Origin: Synergistaceae bacterium
GTDB taxonomy: Bacteria > Synergistota > Synergistia > Synergistales > Aminithiophilaceae
NCBI GenBank assembly: GCA_016756725.1
Contig: JAESII010000011.1
Location: 1-45,695, forward strand
DNA length: 45,695 nt
Direction: 5' to 3'
This document shows positions 1 to 7,725 of the stretch, in pieces. The number at the start of each line of letters is the position of its first letter. Within the stretch, counting starts at the first letter, position 1. Made by a program: the position numbers and the translations under genes. A model generated the notes under the pieces. That model was not told the origin of the DNA. It was given only the letters and a program-made list of their open reading frames with translations, and did no database searches.

Positions 1-11
1 CCCGGCCCAGG

Positions 12-138
12 CCGGTGCGTCTCTGCCGCGTTCCTTGGTCGACCAAGGAGATCGGGAGCATGCAGCAACCCCCCTGAAACGGCGTTCAGGGGGGGTTGAA
101 AATTCAAGTGGGATGTTCAGGTCTTGACTCTTGACAAA
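12..138. repeat. Left arm of window-spanning inverted repeat
   Basis: These 127 bp are the reverse complement of 45569-45695 with a single mismatch (GACTC here, GATTC there). The arm contains a perfect 16-bp palindrome CCTTGGTCGACCAAGG at 33-48, a G/C-run hairpin at 66-98 (CAACCCCCCTGAA paired with TTCAGGGGGGGTTG) that looks like an intrinsic terminator, and then the left half of the dispersed TCTTGAC palindrome. Because the contig breaks inside it at both ends, it is probably a multi-copy genomic element of at least 127 bp. No transposase is visible. Confidence 0.9.
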
Positions 139-168
139 GAGAACCATTTTGTCAAGAGTCAAGACCTG
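118..168. repeat. Dispersed TCTTGAC palindrome, copy 1
   Basis: A perfect 21-bp stem (118-138 with 148-168) around the 9-nt loop GAGAACCAT. The right side continues into CCCCGATCAGTTGCC, the outer flank also found in copies 3 and 4; the left outer flank is replaced by the terminal repeat. Related copies are at 19573, 35772, 37242 and 45539. Confidence 0.9.
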
Positions 169-567
169 ACCCCGATCAGTTGCCCTCCGCCTTCAGGATA
201 CAGCATAACGCCGAAATTGAGAAGGCCTCAATGGAGTGCTGAAGCGAATTTCCGTCACATTCTTCGGACGGAGGCCCCTGGAATCCGGGGTCGGCGTCCC
301 TGTCAGGAAAGAATGCAGGATTTGTGGTTCGGCCTTGTCGTTCCGGAGCTGACGTCTGCTTTAGAGGTTGTCCCCTATTCTACGGATTCGGCGGGACATT
401 GCAAGGTTTTGAGGGCCCATTTGAAGGCTTTTTCGATAAATTGTAAGTGATCTTTTCATTGATATTTGATTATGATTTCAGAATCACGGTCTGGGGCCCT
501 CTTTTCTGCCATGAGCCGTTCAGGGTGAGCGCACTTTTCGTTCGTCATGAAGGGAACGTGGCGGTCT
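169..567. other. Intergenic stretch with no supported gene
   Basis: Between the repeat and the ychF stop I see no frame with a ribosome-binding site or a recognisable protein. A 108-codon open frame starting in the palindrome (124-450) has no family resemblance and starts inside a repeat, so it is not called. About 440-475 is A+T-rich, unlike the neighbouring genes. No clear T-run terminator for ychF was found. Confidence 0.5.
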
Positions 568-1659
568 TCAGACGTTGAAGCGGATCTCGATGATGTCGCC
601 GTCGCGGACGGGGCAGTCTCTGCCCTCGAGGCGCAGGAGGCCCTTGTCGCGCAGTTTGGCCTTGGACCAGTCGTGGGCGGCGAAGTCGTCGTAGTGGACG
701 ATTTCGGCGCGGATGAAGCCCCGGGCGAGGTCGGAGTGGATGGTGCCGGCGGCGTCGACGGCCCTGGCGCCCTCCCGGAGGGTCCAGGCCCGGACTTCGT
801 CGGGGCCGACGGTGAAGAAGGAGATGAGGCCCAGGAGGCGGTAGGCGGCGGCGATGAGGCGCTCCCGGCCGGGCTCGTCGATGGCGAGGTCGGCCATGAA
901 GGCGGCCTGGTCCTCTTCGGGGAGTTCGGCCATTTCCATCTCCATGGAGCCGTAGACGCGGATGACCTCAAAGCCCCGCTCGGCGCCGAGTTTTTCGAGG
1001 TCTGCCAGGCCGGGGACATCGGGCCCCGTCTGGCTGTCGTCGACGTTGACGACGACCAGTTCGGGCTTGAGGGTGACGAAGGCGAAGCCCCGAAGCAGGG
1101 CCCGTTCGTCTTCGGCGAGCTTTAGGTCTCTCAGGGGGCGCTCTTCCATGAGGTGGGCCTGGCATGTTTCGAGGAGCGGTCTTTCCTGCTCTTCGCCGGG
1201 CTGGAGCTTCTTTTTGGCGGCCAGGCGGGAGAGGCGGTTTTCGATGACGGCCAGGTCGCGGAAGATGAGCTCCATTTCGACGGTCTGCCAGTCCCTGAGG
1301 GGGTCGATGGCATCAAGGGGGTGGGGGACGTCGCCGTTTTCGAAGGCCCTGACGACGTGGATGAGGGCATCGGCGTTCTCGACGAAGGAGAGGAAGGCGT
1401 TGCCCAGGCCGGCGCCCTGGCTGGCGCCCCGGGAGAGGCCGGCGAGGTCGACGAATTCGACGGACGCGGGCGTCTCCTTTTTGGGCGCGTAGACGGAGAC
1501 GAGCCGGTCGAAGCGGGGATCGGGGACGGAGACGACGGCCCGGTTCGGGTCCGTCTTGCCTCCGGCATAGGGCTTGACCTCGGCCCCGGCGCGGGTGATG
1601 ACGTTGAAGACCGTCGACTTGCCGCAGAGGGGCAGGCCGACGATGCCGCAGCTCAGCAT
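568..1659 (-). CDS. ychF: Redox/ribosome-associated P-loop NTPase YchF (OLA1/YchF family)
   Basis: A 363-aa cytoplasmic ATPase of the Obg-related YchF family, which binds ribosomes and prefers ATP over GTP. The P-loop is at residues 8-16 (GLPLCGKST, where most members have GLPNVGKST), the G3 motif is DLAGL at 71-75, and the classic NKxD is absent (VVNVDDSQ occupies that place), as expected for an ATP-preferring YchF. The C-terminal ~80 residues are the TGS domain (FFTVGPDEVRAWTLREG, then IHSDLARGFIRAEIV). Length is normal. The ATG at 1659 is chosen because GAGGTG lies 6 nt upstream; the GTG at 1668 falls inside that Shine-Dalgarno. It stands alone, divergent from the 1974 operon. The Cys in the P-loop is the only oddity. 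Confidence 0.95.
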   Translation of the reverse strand: MLSCGIVGLPLCGKSTVFNVITRAGAEVKPYAGGKTDPNRAVVSVPDPRFDRLVSVYAPKKETPASVEFVDLAGLSRGASQGAGLGNAFLSFVENADALIHVVRAFENGDVPHPLDAIDPLRDWQTVEMELIFRDLAVIENRLSRLAAKKKLQPGEEQERPLLETCQAHLMEERPLRDLKLAEDERALLRGFAFVTLKPELVVVNVDDSQTGPDVPGLADLEKLGAERGFEVIRVYGSMEMEMAELPEEDQAAFMADLAIDEPGRERLIAAAYRLLGLISFFTVGPDEVRAWTLREGARAVDAAGTIHSDLARGFIRAEIVHYDDFAAHDWSKAKLRDKGLLRLEGRDCPVRDGDIIEIRFNV

Positions 1660-1973
1660 GAGAATCACCTCGGTATGGCTTTCTTCTGGGATGGGGAGGG
1701 TTTTCTCCCGGGGCCTATTCTAACGGATGAAGGGACCTGTCGGTGGGAAAGAACGTCGGTTCGCCTGAAAGAAGCGGAACAGAAGGGGCGCCATCGTGAC
1801 ACCTCCTTCGATAAAGATCTGTCTGTTTGAATATGCTTTTTTATTTTCAGTATGTCTATTCATGATAAATATTCTGTTTGAGCCGTGGCGTACGACATGC
1901 GATGAGGTCGCTTTGACTTTTCACGGTCCCTTCGCTATGTTTTGATGATAGGAAAAACAAAGGAGGAACGGCG
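1660..1973. other. Divergent intergenic region with A+T-rich patch
   Basis: This region separates ychF (minus) from the hydrolase operon (plus). About 1825-1885 is much richer in A+T than the genes. A good plus-strand promoter lies at 1913-1941 (separate entry). No open frame with a start signal was seen. Confidence 0.6.
1913..1941 (+). promoter_or_regulatory. Sigma-70-type promoter of the hydrolase-cupin-fur operon
   Basis: TTGACT at 1913-1918, a 17-bp spacer, and TATGTT at 1936-1941. It lies 33 bp before the first start codon, with AGGAGG in the short leader. This is a pattern match only. Confidence 0.6.
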
Positions 1974-2948
1974 ATGGCGGGGACCGGTCTCGACAGACAG
2001 GAGGGTCCGAAGGGGCTCGTTTCGAGATGGGGTCCCCTCTCTCTTCTCTATGAGGGGACCGTGGAGTGGCGCGAGGGGCCGGAGCCGCGAAGCTGCTGCG
2101 TGGACGCCCCGGCCTGGCTGGCGGCGCCGCCCTCCTCCTGGCAGAACGAGGAGCTTTCGCCCTCGTCGGCGGCCCTCTGGCCCGAGGGGAAAGATCTGGT
2201 GATCGTCGTCCACGGCATCGGCGTCGAGGGCGTGCTCTGGAAGCTCTACGAGCGGGTGATCGCCGGGCTTCAGCGGGAGGGCACGGCCTGCGCGCTTCTG
2301 TTTATCCCCGGCCACGGGCCCCGGGCGAAGGGCCATGCCCTGGCCGAGATGGCCCGCCTTTCGGTGGGCGAGGCTCTGGCCATGGCCCACGGCGGGGTTT
2401 CGGAGATCCGCTCCCTGGCCCGGTGGGGCCGAAAGCGCTATCGGTCGGTGCGCCTGCTGGGGGTTTCTCTGGGGGGGATGCTTTCGACGATCGCCCTGGC
2501 CCTGGAGCCCGAGATCGAGGGGGGACTGCTGGCCGTGACGGGCGGCGATCTTTCACGCATCGTCCGCCACGGCGTGACGCGGCTTTTTCTGGCCGCCGGC
2601 GGTGGAGCCGCCCGGGCCGCGGCCCGCTGCGGCGGGCCGGCCTTCGCCGCCTATGAAAAGCAGGTGCGCCTTGAGGGGTGGCGCCATGTCGAGCCGCCCT
2701 CCCCGGCCTGCCTCGTCGATCCTCTGACTTTCGGCCCCCTGGTGGGGCGGAAGAGGGCACGGATGGTGCTGACCCGGTGGGACCCCGTCGTCCCCTACGG
2801 CTGCGGCGTGGCCCTCTGGCGCGCCCTGGGACGGCCGCCGCTGGACCGGGTGCCGGGCGCCCACGGCTCGGTGCTGCTCTTTCACCGCGATCTGATCGTG
2901 CGCCGTCTGACCCGATGGCCGGCGAAACTTAAGGAGGAAGATTCGTGA
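1974..2948 (+). CDS. Alpha/beta hydrolase
   Basis: A 324-aa putative serine hydrolase. The oxyanion-type VVHGIG segment is at about 79-83, the nucleophile elbow is GVSLGG at 163-168 (Ser165), and the C-terminal part supplies likely acid and base residues in WDPVVPYG and in PGAHGSVLLFHR. No signal peptide is apparent, so it is probably cytoplasmic; the first ~70 residues are a less conserved cap or extension. The substrate is unknown, and members of this broad fold cannot be assigned from sequence alone. The start has AGGAGG seven bases upstream. It is the first gene of a run in which successive genes overlap or nearly touch (cupin, DUF4139, MBL hydrolase, Fur, membrane protein), so it is probably cotranscribed from the 1913 promoter. 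Confidence 0.8.
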   Translation: MAGTGLDRQEGPKGLVSRWGPLSLLYEGTVEWREGPEPRSCCVDAPAWLAAPPSSWQNEELSPSSAALWPEGKDLVIVVHGIGVEGVLWKLYERVIAGLQREGTACALLFIPGHGPRAKGHALAEMARLSVGEALAMAHGGVSEIRSLARWGRKRYRSVRLLGVSLGGMLSTIALALEPEIEGGLLAVTGGDLSRIVRHGVTRLFLAAGGGAARAAARCGGPAFAAYEKQVRLEGWRHVEPPSPACLVDPLTFGPLVGRKRARMVLTRWDPVVPYGCGVALWRALGRPPLDRVPGAHGSVLLFHRDLIVRRLTRWPAKLKEEDS

Positions 2949-3358
2949 AGACCGCCTTTTACCGCCCCGGCGACAGAGGGGCCTATCGGACGCTGGACGC
3001 TTCGTCGGTCGTCGAGCTCTTTCACCCCGACGCAATCGCCGGGCTGCCCTGCAGCCTGGCCGAGGCCACCGTCGGCCCCGGCGAAGCGACGATCGCCCAT
3101 CTGCACCGGGGAACGACGGAGATCTATTACGTCCTGGAGGGATCGGCTACGATGGAGGTGGCGGGACGGCAGGAGCCCCTCGCCGCCGGCGAGGCCGTGC
3201 TGATTCCCGCCGACAGCCCCCACCACCTGACGGCCGGCCTTGAGGGGTGCCGTTTCCTCTGTTTCTGTTCGCCCGCCTACCGCCACGACAGGACCCGCCT
3301 GCTCGACGGGGAGGGGACGGCGGAAGGCGACGGCCTGACAAAGAAAGAAGGGATCTGA
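2945..3358 (+). CDS. Cupin-domain protein
   Basis: A 137-aa single-domain cupin. The first cupin motif is visible as the HLHRGTTEIYYVLEG segment (His and Glu metal ligands), and the second as PADSPHHLTAG. These small proteins usually bind a divalent metal and act as isomerases, dioxygenases or sensors; nothing here fixes the substrate. It starts at GTG, overlapping the preceding stop by 4 bp, with GGAGG upstream inside the hydrolase gene, which implies translational coupling. Next to a hydrolase and an MBL-fold enzyme it may belong to a small-molecule modification pathway, but that is inference. Confidence 0.85.
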   Translation: MKTAFYRPGDRGAYRTLDASSVVELFHPDAIAGLPCSLAEATVGPGEATIAHLHRGTTEIYYVLEGSATMEVAGRQEPLAAGEAVLIPADSPHHLTAGLEGCRFLCFCSPAYRHDRTRLLDGEGTAEGDGLTKKEGI

Positions 3359-3360
3359 CG

Positions 3361-4866
3361 ATGAGACGACTCTTGTTGGCATCGCTGCTGGTTTTCTTCA
3401 CCACCGCCGCGGCCCGGGGCCAGGTGCTTCAGGTGCGGGAGGTCGATGTCTACGACGGCGGTGCCCTGATGCGCCTTGCCGCTGAAGCCGAGGGCGAGAT
3501 GGCTTTCGAGCTGCCGGCGACGCTGGACCCGGCCACGCTGGCCGTGGCCGGGTCGGGCGGGGCGGAGGTGCTCCACTGGACCGTCGAGGAGCGGCCGGCC
3601 CCGGCCTGGCTGCCGCCGGCCCTGGAGGAGCTGCGGGACGAGGTCGACCGGGCCCGGACCGAGGTGGATCTCCTTGACGCCCGGACGGCGGCGCTGAAGC
3701 AGGCGGCGGGCCATCTCGAGCGGGCCCTGCCCGAGGGGGCCGACGGGGAGGAACTGGACGATTTCGTCGACGGGGCCTTGCGCAAGCGCGAGGCTCTGGA
3801 GCTGCGCCTCCGCGAGACGGAGATGCTCCGCGCCAGAGCCCAGGCCGATCTGGAGGGGCTGGAGCGCCTTCTGGAGGAGCGGCGGCCCGATACGGAATCT
3901 CTCCTTCTTCTGGTCCTGTCGACGAAAGGCGAGGGAACGGTGGAGGTGACAGCCTGGTCCGACAGGGCCCGGTGGCGCCCTCTTTACCGGGTCGATCTCG
4001 ATTCGGCCACGGGCCGGGCCCGGTGGCGCCTCGACGGGCTGGTGACGCAGAAGACGGGGCTCCCCTGGGAGGGGCCTGTGGCCTTTCATTCCGGCGCCCC
4101 GAGACGGGGCCTGAACGTGCCCGATCTGCCGCCGCTGGCCGTGGATATCCGCCCTCCCTTCAAGGCGGCGCGGACAGGGATGGAGGCGGCCAGGCTGGCC
4201 ATGGACAGCGTCTCTTTCAACGAGGCTCCCGCCGAAGAGCGGCTGGAGACGGCGACGGACGTGATCCTCAAGGGCACGGCCTCGGTGCCCGGCGACGGGC
4301 GGGAGGTGCGCGTGGGCCTTGAGGGCTTTTCCCTGGAGGGAGAGGCGGAGCTGACCCTTTTCGGCGAGCTGTCGCCCCGGGCCTGGCTGCTCTGGAAGAC
4401 GGAGCGCCTCGACCGGGCCCTGCTGCCGGGACAGGCCGAGCTTTTCGTCGACGGCCTGCCTTCGGGACGGACGGCGCTGGCCGAGCGGAGCGCCGGGCAG
4501 AAGCTGGAGATGCCCTTCGGCGAGTCGCCTCTGGTGACGGTGGCCCGAGAGGAGCTGCTGCCCCAGGAGGGAAGCAGCTGGACCGGGCGGGGGCGCCTGG
4601 AGCGCGGCTACCGCCTGACGGTGAGCAACGGCCTCAACCGGGAGCAGACGGTGACGGTCCGGGACAGGCTGCCGGTGAGCGTCAACGAGAAGGTGAAGGT
4701 CGAGCCCGTGACGGTCGCTCCCGAGCCGTCCGAGCGGGACGACGAGGGACGGCTGACCTGGAAGGTCACCCTCGAAGGGGGGGGAAGGGCCGAGATCACG
4801 GTGCGCTACCGCCTCTTTTACCCCGGAGACAGCGAGATCTACTTCTACGGGGGGACGTCGCGATGA
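3361..4866 (+). CDS. DUF4139-domain secreted protein with coiled coil
   Basis: A 501-aa protein with a signal peptide (residues 1-~20, MRRLLLASLLVFFTTAAARG), so it is probably periplasmic or surface-attached. Residues ~65-160 form a helical, charge-rich coiled coil, followed by the beta-rich DUF4139 region (WSDRARWRPLYRVDLDS, then LVTQKTGLPWEG). The arrangement matches the mucoidy-inhibitor A (MuiA)-like family, whose function is unsettled. The ATG at 3361 is chosen two bases after the cupin stop because it directly begins the signal peptide; a longer frame from 3247 would hide it. The 3' end overlaps the next start by 4 bp. Confidence 0.82.
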   Translation: MRRLLLASLLVFFTTAAARGQVLQVREVDVYDGGALMRLAAEAEGEMAFELPATLDPATLAVAGSGGAEVLHWTVEERPAPAWLPPALEELRDEVDRARTEVDLLDARTAALKQAAGHLERALPEGADGEELDDFVDGALRKREALELRLRETEMLRARAQADLEGLERLLEERRPDTESLLLLVLSTKGEGTVEVTAWSDRARWRPLYRVDLDSATGRARWRLDGLVTQKTGLPWEGPVAFHSGAPRRGLNVPDLPPLAVDIRPPFKAARTGMEAARLAMDSVSFNEAPAEERLETATDVILKGTASVPGDGREVRVGLEGFSLEGEAELTLFGELSPRAWLLWKTERLDRALLPGQAELFVDGLPSGRTALAERSAGQKLEMPFGESPLVTVAREELLPQEGSSWTGRGRLERGYRLTVSNGLNREQTVTVRDRLPVSVNEKVKVEPVTVAPEPSERDDEGRLTWKVTLEGGGRAEITVRYRLFYPGDSEIYFYGGTSR

Positions 4867-5672
4867 GGCTTTCCTTTGTCGTCGATGACCACTGCGGACG
4901 GTCGCCCCTTCTGGCGGAGCACGGCCTGGCCGTCCTCGTCGAGACGCCCCGGGGGACCTTCCTTTTCGACAGCGGCGCCGGCAGGGCCCTGAGCTGGAAC
5001 GCCCGGGCCCTGGATATCGATCTCCGGAAGGTGGACGCCGTCATCGCCAGCCACGGCCATTACGACCACACGGGAGGGCTGGCCGAGCTGGTCGCTCTCC
5101 GAGGCGCCTTCCCCCTCTACGCCCACGAGGCCTTTCGGGGCCATAAGATCGCCGTCCGCGGCGGCACCGAGCGTTTCATCGGCTGCCATCTGGCCATCGA
5201 CTCCGTCGATTTCCGGCCTGTCCGGGGCGTGACGGAGATCGCCGAGGGGCTCTGGGCGGTGACGACGCCGTTGGAAGACCGCGATCCGGCCCTGGTGCCC
5301 CAGACGCCGGCTCTGAGGCTCCGTGAGGACGGCGAAGTCCGGGTGGACCCGATGGAGGACGATCTTTCGCTGGTGATGCGGGGACGGCAAGGCTATTCGG
5401 TGCTTTTCGGCTGCGCCCATGCCGGGGCGGCCAATATCCTCGGGGCCGTGTCGGAGGCCTTCGGGACGAGGAGCTTCTACGCCGTCTGCGGCGGCATGCA
5501 TCTCGTGGGCCAGAAGGCGGAGTTCGTCGATGCCGTCATCAAGGCCCTTTCGGCCTTCGACGTGGCCTGCTGGCGCCCGGGCCACTGCACGGGCCTGAAG
5601 GCCCTCTGCGCCCTGGACCGGGCCTTCGGCGACGTCCAGTGGGCCTCGGCCGGCACGTCCTTTGAGGTCTGA
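4863..5672 (+). CDS. MBL-fold metallohydrolase (COG1237/MptE-like group)
   Basis: A 269-aa metallo-beta-lactamase-fold enzyme. The metal-binding motif SHGHYDHTGG is at 63-72 (H64, H66, D68, H69), followed by GCAHAG and GGMHL. It ends with PGHCTG, the pattern typical of the group annotated as 7,8-dihydropterin-6-yl-methyl-4-(beta-D-ribofuranosyl)aminobenzene 5'-phosphate synthase. That annotation is rarely tested in bacteria, so the exact reaction should not be assumed. It is cytoplasmic by sequence. The start overlaps the DUF4139 stop (ATGA), and the Fur gene follows after one base, placing it firmly in the operon. Confidence 0.88.
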   Translation: MRLSFVVDDHCGRSPLLAEHGLAVLVETPRGTFLFDSGAGRALSWNARALDIDLRKVDAVIASHGHYDHTGGLAELVALRGAFPLYAHEAFRGHKIAVRGGTERFIGCHLAIDSVDFRPVRGVTEIAEGLWAVTTPLEDRDPALVPQTPALRLREDGEVRVDPMEDDLSLVMRGRQGYSVLFGCAHAGAANILGAVSEAFGTRSFYAVCGGMHLVGQKAEFVDAVIKALSAFDVACWRPGHCTGLKALCALDRAFGDVQWASAGTSFEV

Positions 5673-5673
5673 G

Positions 5674-6210
5674 ATGGATCACGCCGTCGATCTTGAGGGC
5701 TATCTCGAAAGGCTGAAGGAGGAGGGGTTCCGCCTGACCGGGCCGAGGCGGGTGATCATCGAGACCCTTCTGGAGAACCTGGGCCGCCACCTGAACGCCC
5801 GGGAGCTGATGGAGCTGGTCCAGGAGCAAGACAGCAATGTGGGCTTCGCCACCGTCTACCGGACGCTGGAACTTCTCGTGGGGCTGGGGATGCTGAACCG
5901 GATCAGCCTCGAAGAGGGGTTCAGCCGTTACGAGGTGCCCGACGAGCAGATGCACTTTCACCTCTACTGCCGCTTCTGCGGCAAGACGATCCATCTCGAT
6001 GACGAGAAGGCCAAGGAGGCGCTGGTCCGGTCCTGGATGGGCGACAGCGGCTTCGTCCTGCTGCCTCAGACTTTTGAGGTGGCCGGCGTCTGCTCGGACT
6101 GCCGCCAGTGCCTGGCCGACGGGGCCGAGGCCCTGGCCCCCTGCGGCAAGCTCTGTCGCGGCCGGGGCGCCCGGTTCTGCCGCCGTCACCGGGGAGGCGC
6201 CGAAGCGTGA
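5674..6210 (+). CDS. Fur-family transcriptional regulator with Cys-rich tail
   Basis: A 178-aa metal-dependent repressor. The N-terminal winged helix carries the recognition helix in VGFATVYRTLELL (~56-68). The dimerisation domain has HFHLYCRFCG and two CxxC zinc pairs (C99/C102 and C140/C143). Unlike ordinary Fur/PerR it continues ~30 residues past the second pair with further Cys at 146, 157, 161 and 169 in an Arg-rich tail. The ATG at 5674 has GAGGT upstream; an in-frame TTG at 5662 is less likely. feoA-feoB begin 1.3 kb downstream, which favours an iron-responsive Fur, but PerR or Zur roles cannot be excluded. The tail overlaps the next gene by 4 bp. Confidence 0.88.
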   Translation: MDHAVDLEGYLERLKEEGFRLTGPRRVIIETLLENLGRHLNARELMELVQEQDSNVGFATVYRTLELLVGLGMLNRISLEEGFSRYEVPDEQMHFHLYCRFCGKTIHLDDEKAKEALVRSWMGDSGFVLLPQTFEVAGVCSDCRQCLADGAEALAPCGKLCRGRGARFCRRHRGGAEA

Positions 6211-7346
6211 AAGGACCGTCCGCCGCCGGGCCGGGGCTGAGCGCCTGGCTTACGGTGCCGCCCGTCCTCTCTCTCGTCCTGCTCGTGGCCCTGATCCTGG
6301 TCGGCGGTGAGGGGCCCAAGGCGCCCAAGGAGGTGCCCGCCCTCTGGATGGCCTTTCTGCTGGCCTATGTCTTCATCGCCGCCGGCGACCTTCTGGCCCG
6401 CCTGCGCGAGGCATCGGCGTCGCGCCTTTCGGCGCAGCTCCTCTGTCAGGGCATCGTCCTGACGGCCCTGCCCTCCTATCTGGGGCGGTCCTCGGCCTGG
6501 AGCTGGCTGGGGCTGGCCCTGCTGGCGGCGGGGCTGGCGACGAGCCTCTCCCGTCCGGGCCGGAGCGCCCCGCCCCGGCAGAAGGAGACGAAGCCCCAGG
6601 GACCGAAGACCTATCCGCTGGCGATGGTCCTTGAGGCGCTGCCCCTGCCGGCCCTGGGCGACGGCGGACCCGAGGGGGTTCTGACCAACGAGGCCGCCCG
6701 GGAACTGGCCGACTCCTTCGGCATCGACCCCGACGATCTCTACCGGGCCGCCACGGCCCAGGACAGCCTCGATCTCGACAGGCAGAGCTTCGATATCCTC
6801 CAGGGACAGGGGCTCCCCCTGGCTCTGCTCCAGGAGCGGAAGGCCGAGACGGGGGCTTCCGAATGCGCCGACTATTTCGACCAGATCATGCGCCGCATGG
6901 CCGGGAAGGAGCGGGGACTCTACCGGGTTCAGGAGGAGCTCGCCCGGGCCCGGCGCTACCGGCGGTGGATCTCGGCCGTCCTGATCCGGCCCGAGCAGAT
7001 CGGCCCCATCGACGTTTCCCTTTCGGAGATGCAGCGCCAGGAGATCTTCGACCTCTTCGTCGCCGAGGTGACCCACAGCCTGCGCGATTCGGACCCCATC
7101 TTCCGCATGGCGCCCCAGGAACTGCTCGTCCTCCTGCCCGAGACGCCCCAGGCCGGGGCCCGCAAGTTCTCGTCGCGGATCAAGCAGCAGGCTTTGGACT
7201 TCAAGCCGACCCTTTTCGGCCTCGAAGGCGCCTCGGGGCCCTTTCTGGTCCTCAAGACGGGCATCCTCTACTACGACGGGAACATGGAGCTGAAGACCGA
7301 TGCCTTCTTCGAGCAGCTTGAGGAGTCGATGAAACAGAACCTCTGA
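6207..7346 (+). CDS. Membrane protein with degenerate GGDEF-like domain
   Basis: A 379-aa protein. Residues 1-~118 contain about four hydrophobic segments (roughly 13-33, 45-63, 76-91, 98-115), then a linker. The C-terminal ~130 residues resemble a GGDEF fold in which the signature is lost: IFRMAPQELLVLLPE sits where the family has RxGGDEFLVLLPx. It should therefore not make c-di-GMP; it may bind nucleotide or act structurally. It starts at GTG overlapping the Fur stop (GTGA), so it is translated with Fur. A terminator follows directly. The function is unknown; the fold call rests on pattern and position and is moderate. Confidence 0.65.
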   Translation: MKGPSAAGPGLSAWLTVPPVLSLVLLVALILVGGEGPKAPKEVPALWMAFLLAYVFIAAGDLLARLREASASRLSAQLLCQGIVLTALPSYLGRSSAWSWLGLALLAAGLATSLSRPGRSAPPRQKETKPQGPKTYPLAMVLEALPLPALGDGGPEGVLTNEAARELADSFGIDPDDLYRAATAQDSLDLDRQSFDILQGQGLPLALLQERKAETGASECADYFDQIMRRMAGKERGLYRVQEELARARRYRRWISAVLIRPEQIGPIDVSLSEMQRQEIFDLFVAEVTHSLRDSDPIFRMAPQELLVLLPETPQAGARKFSSRIKQQALDFKPTLFGLEGASGPFLVLKTGILYYDGNMELKTDAFFEQLEESMKQNL

Positions 7347-7367
7347 GGGAAAGGCTTTCGCGAAAGT

Positions 7368-7395
7368 GCCGGGGCCGTCGGGTCCCGGCCTTTTT
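7368..7395 (+). terminator. Intrinsic terminator of the fur operon
   Basis: Stem GCCGGG (7368-7373) pairs with CCCGGC (7384-7389), followed by CTTTTT. It lies 21 bp after the preceding stop and just before the feo promoter. Confidence 0.75.
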
Positions 7396-7399
7396 CATC

Positions 7400-7428
7400 T
7401 TGACAGGAAGGCTGGGGGAAGCTATTGT
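7400..7428 (+). promoter_or_regulatory. feoAB promoter
   Basis: TTGACA at 7400-7405, a 17-bp spacer, and TATTGT at 7423-7428, close to the sigma-70 consensus. It begins five bases after the terminator T-run. The leader to feoA is ~40 nt and includes AAGGAGG. The A+T-rich -10 region would be a natural Fur target, though no clear Fur box stands out. Confidence 0.7.
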
Positions 7429-7470
7429 TTGGCTGATCTTACTTTCTTGGACCCTAAGGAGGTCTCGGCC

Positions 7471-7725
7471 ATGTCGACCCTGGAGACGCTCGAAAACGGC
7501 CTGGAAGCCACCATCACAGCGATGCCCGCCGGGGAATGCCGTCGGCGCCTGGAGGCGCTGGGTCTGCGCGAGGGAAAGAGGGTGCGCAAGGTCTCGGGCA
7601 TGCCCTTCTGCGGGCCCGTGACGGTGCTCCTCGACGGGCGCCAGATCGCCATCGGCCATGGCGTGGCCTGCCGCGTCGAAGTGGCGGAGCCGATGAGCAA
7701 AGAGGGGGCTTCGGCGGGACGATGA
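7471..7725 (+). CDS. feoA: Ferrous iron transport protein A
   Basis: An 84-aa SH3-like FeoA protein. It has the family's compact pattern: PAGECRRRLEALGLREGKRV, then GPVTVLLDGRQIAIGHGVACRVEV. FeoA is a cytosolic partner needed for FeoB-driven Fe(II) import. The ATG at 7471 has AAGGAGG nine bases upstream; longer frames start before the promoter. It overlaps feoB by 4 bp (ATGA). No feoC follows feoB. Confidence 0.93.
   Translation: MSTLETLENGLEATITAMPAGECRRRLEALGLREGKRVRKVSGMPFCGPVTVLLDGRQIAIGHGVACRVEVAEPMSKEGASAGR

Noticed and set aside
124..450. 108-codon open frame at the left end
   Set aside because: It begins inside the dispersed palindrome, has no ribosome-binding site and no recognisable pattern.
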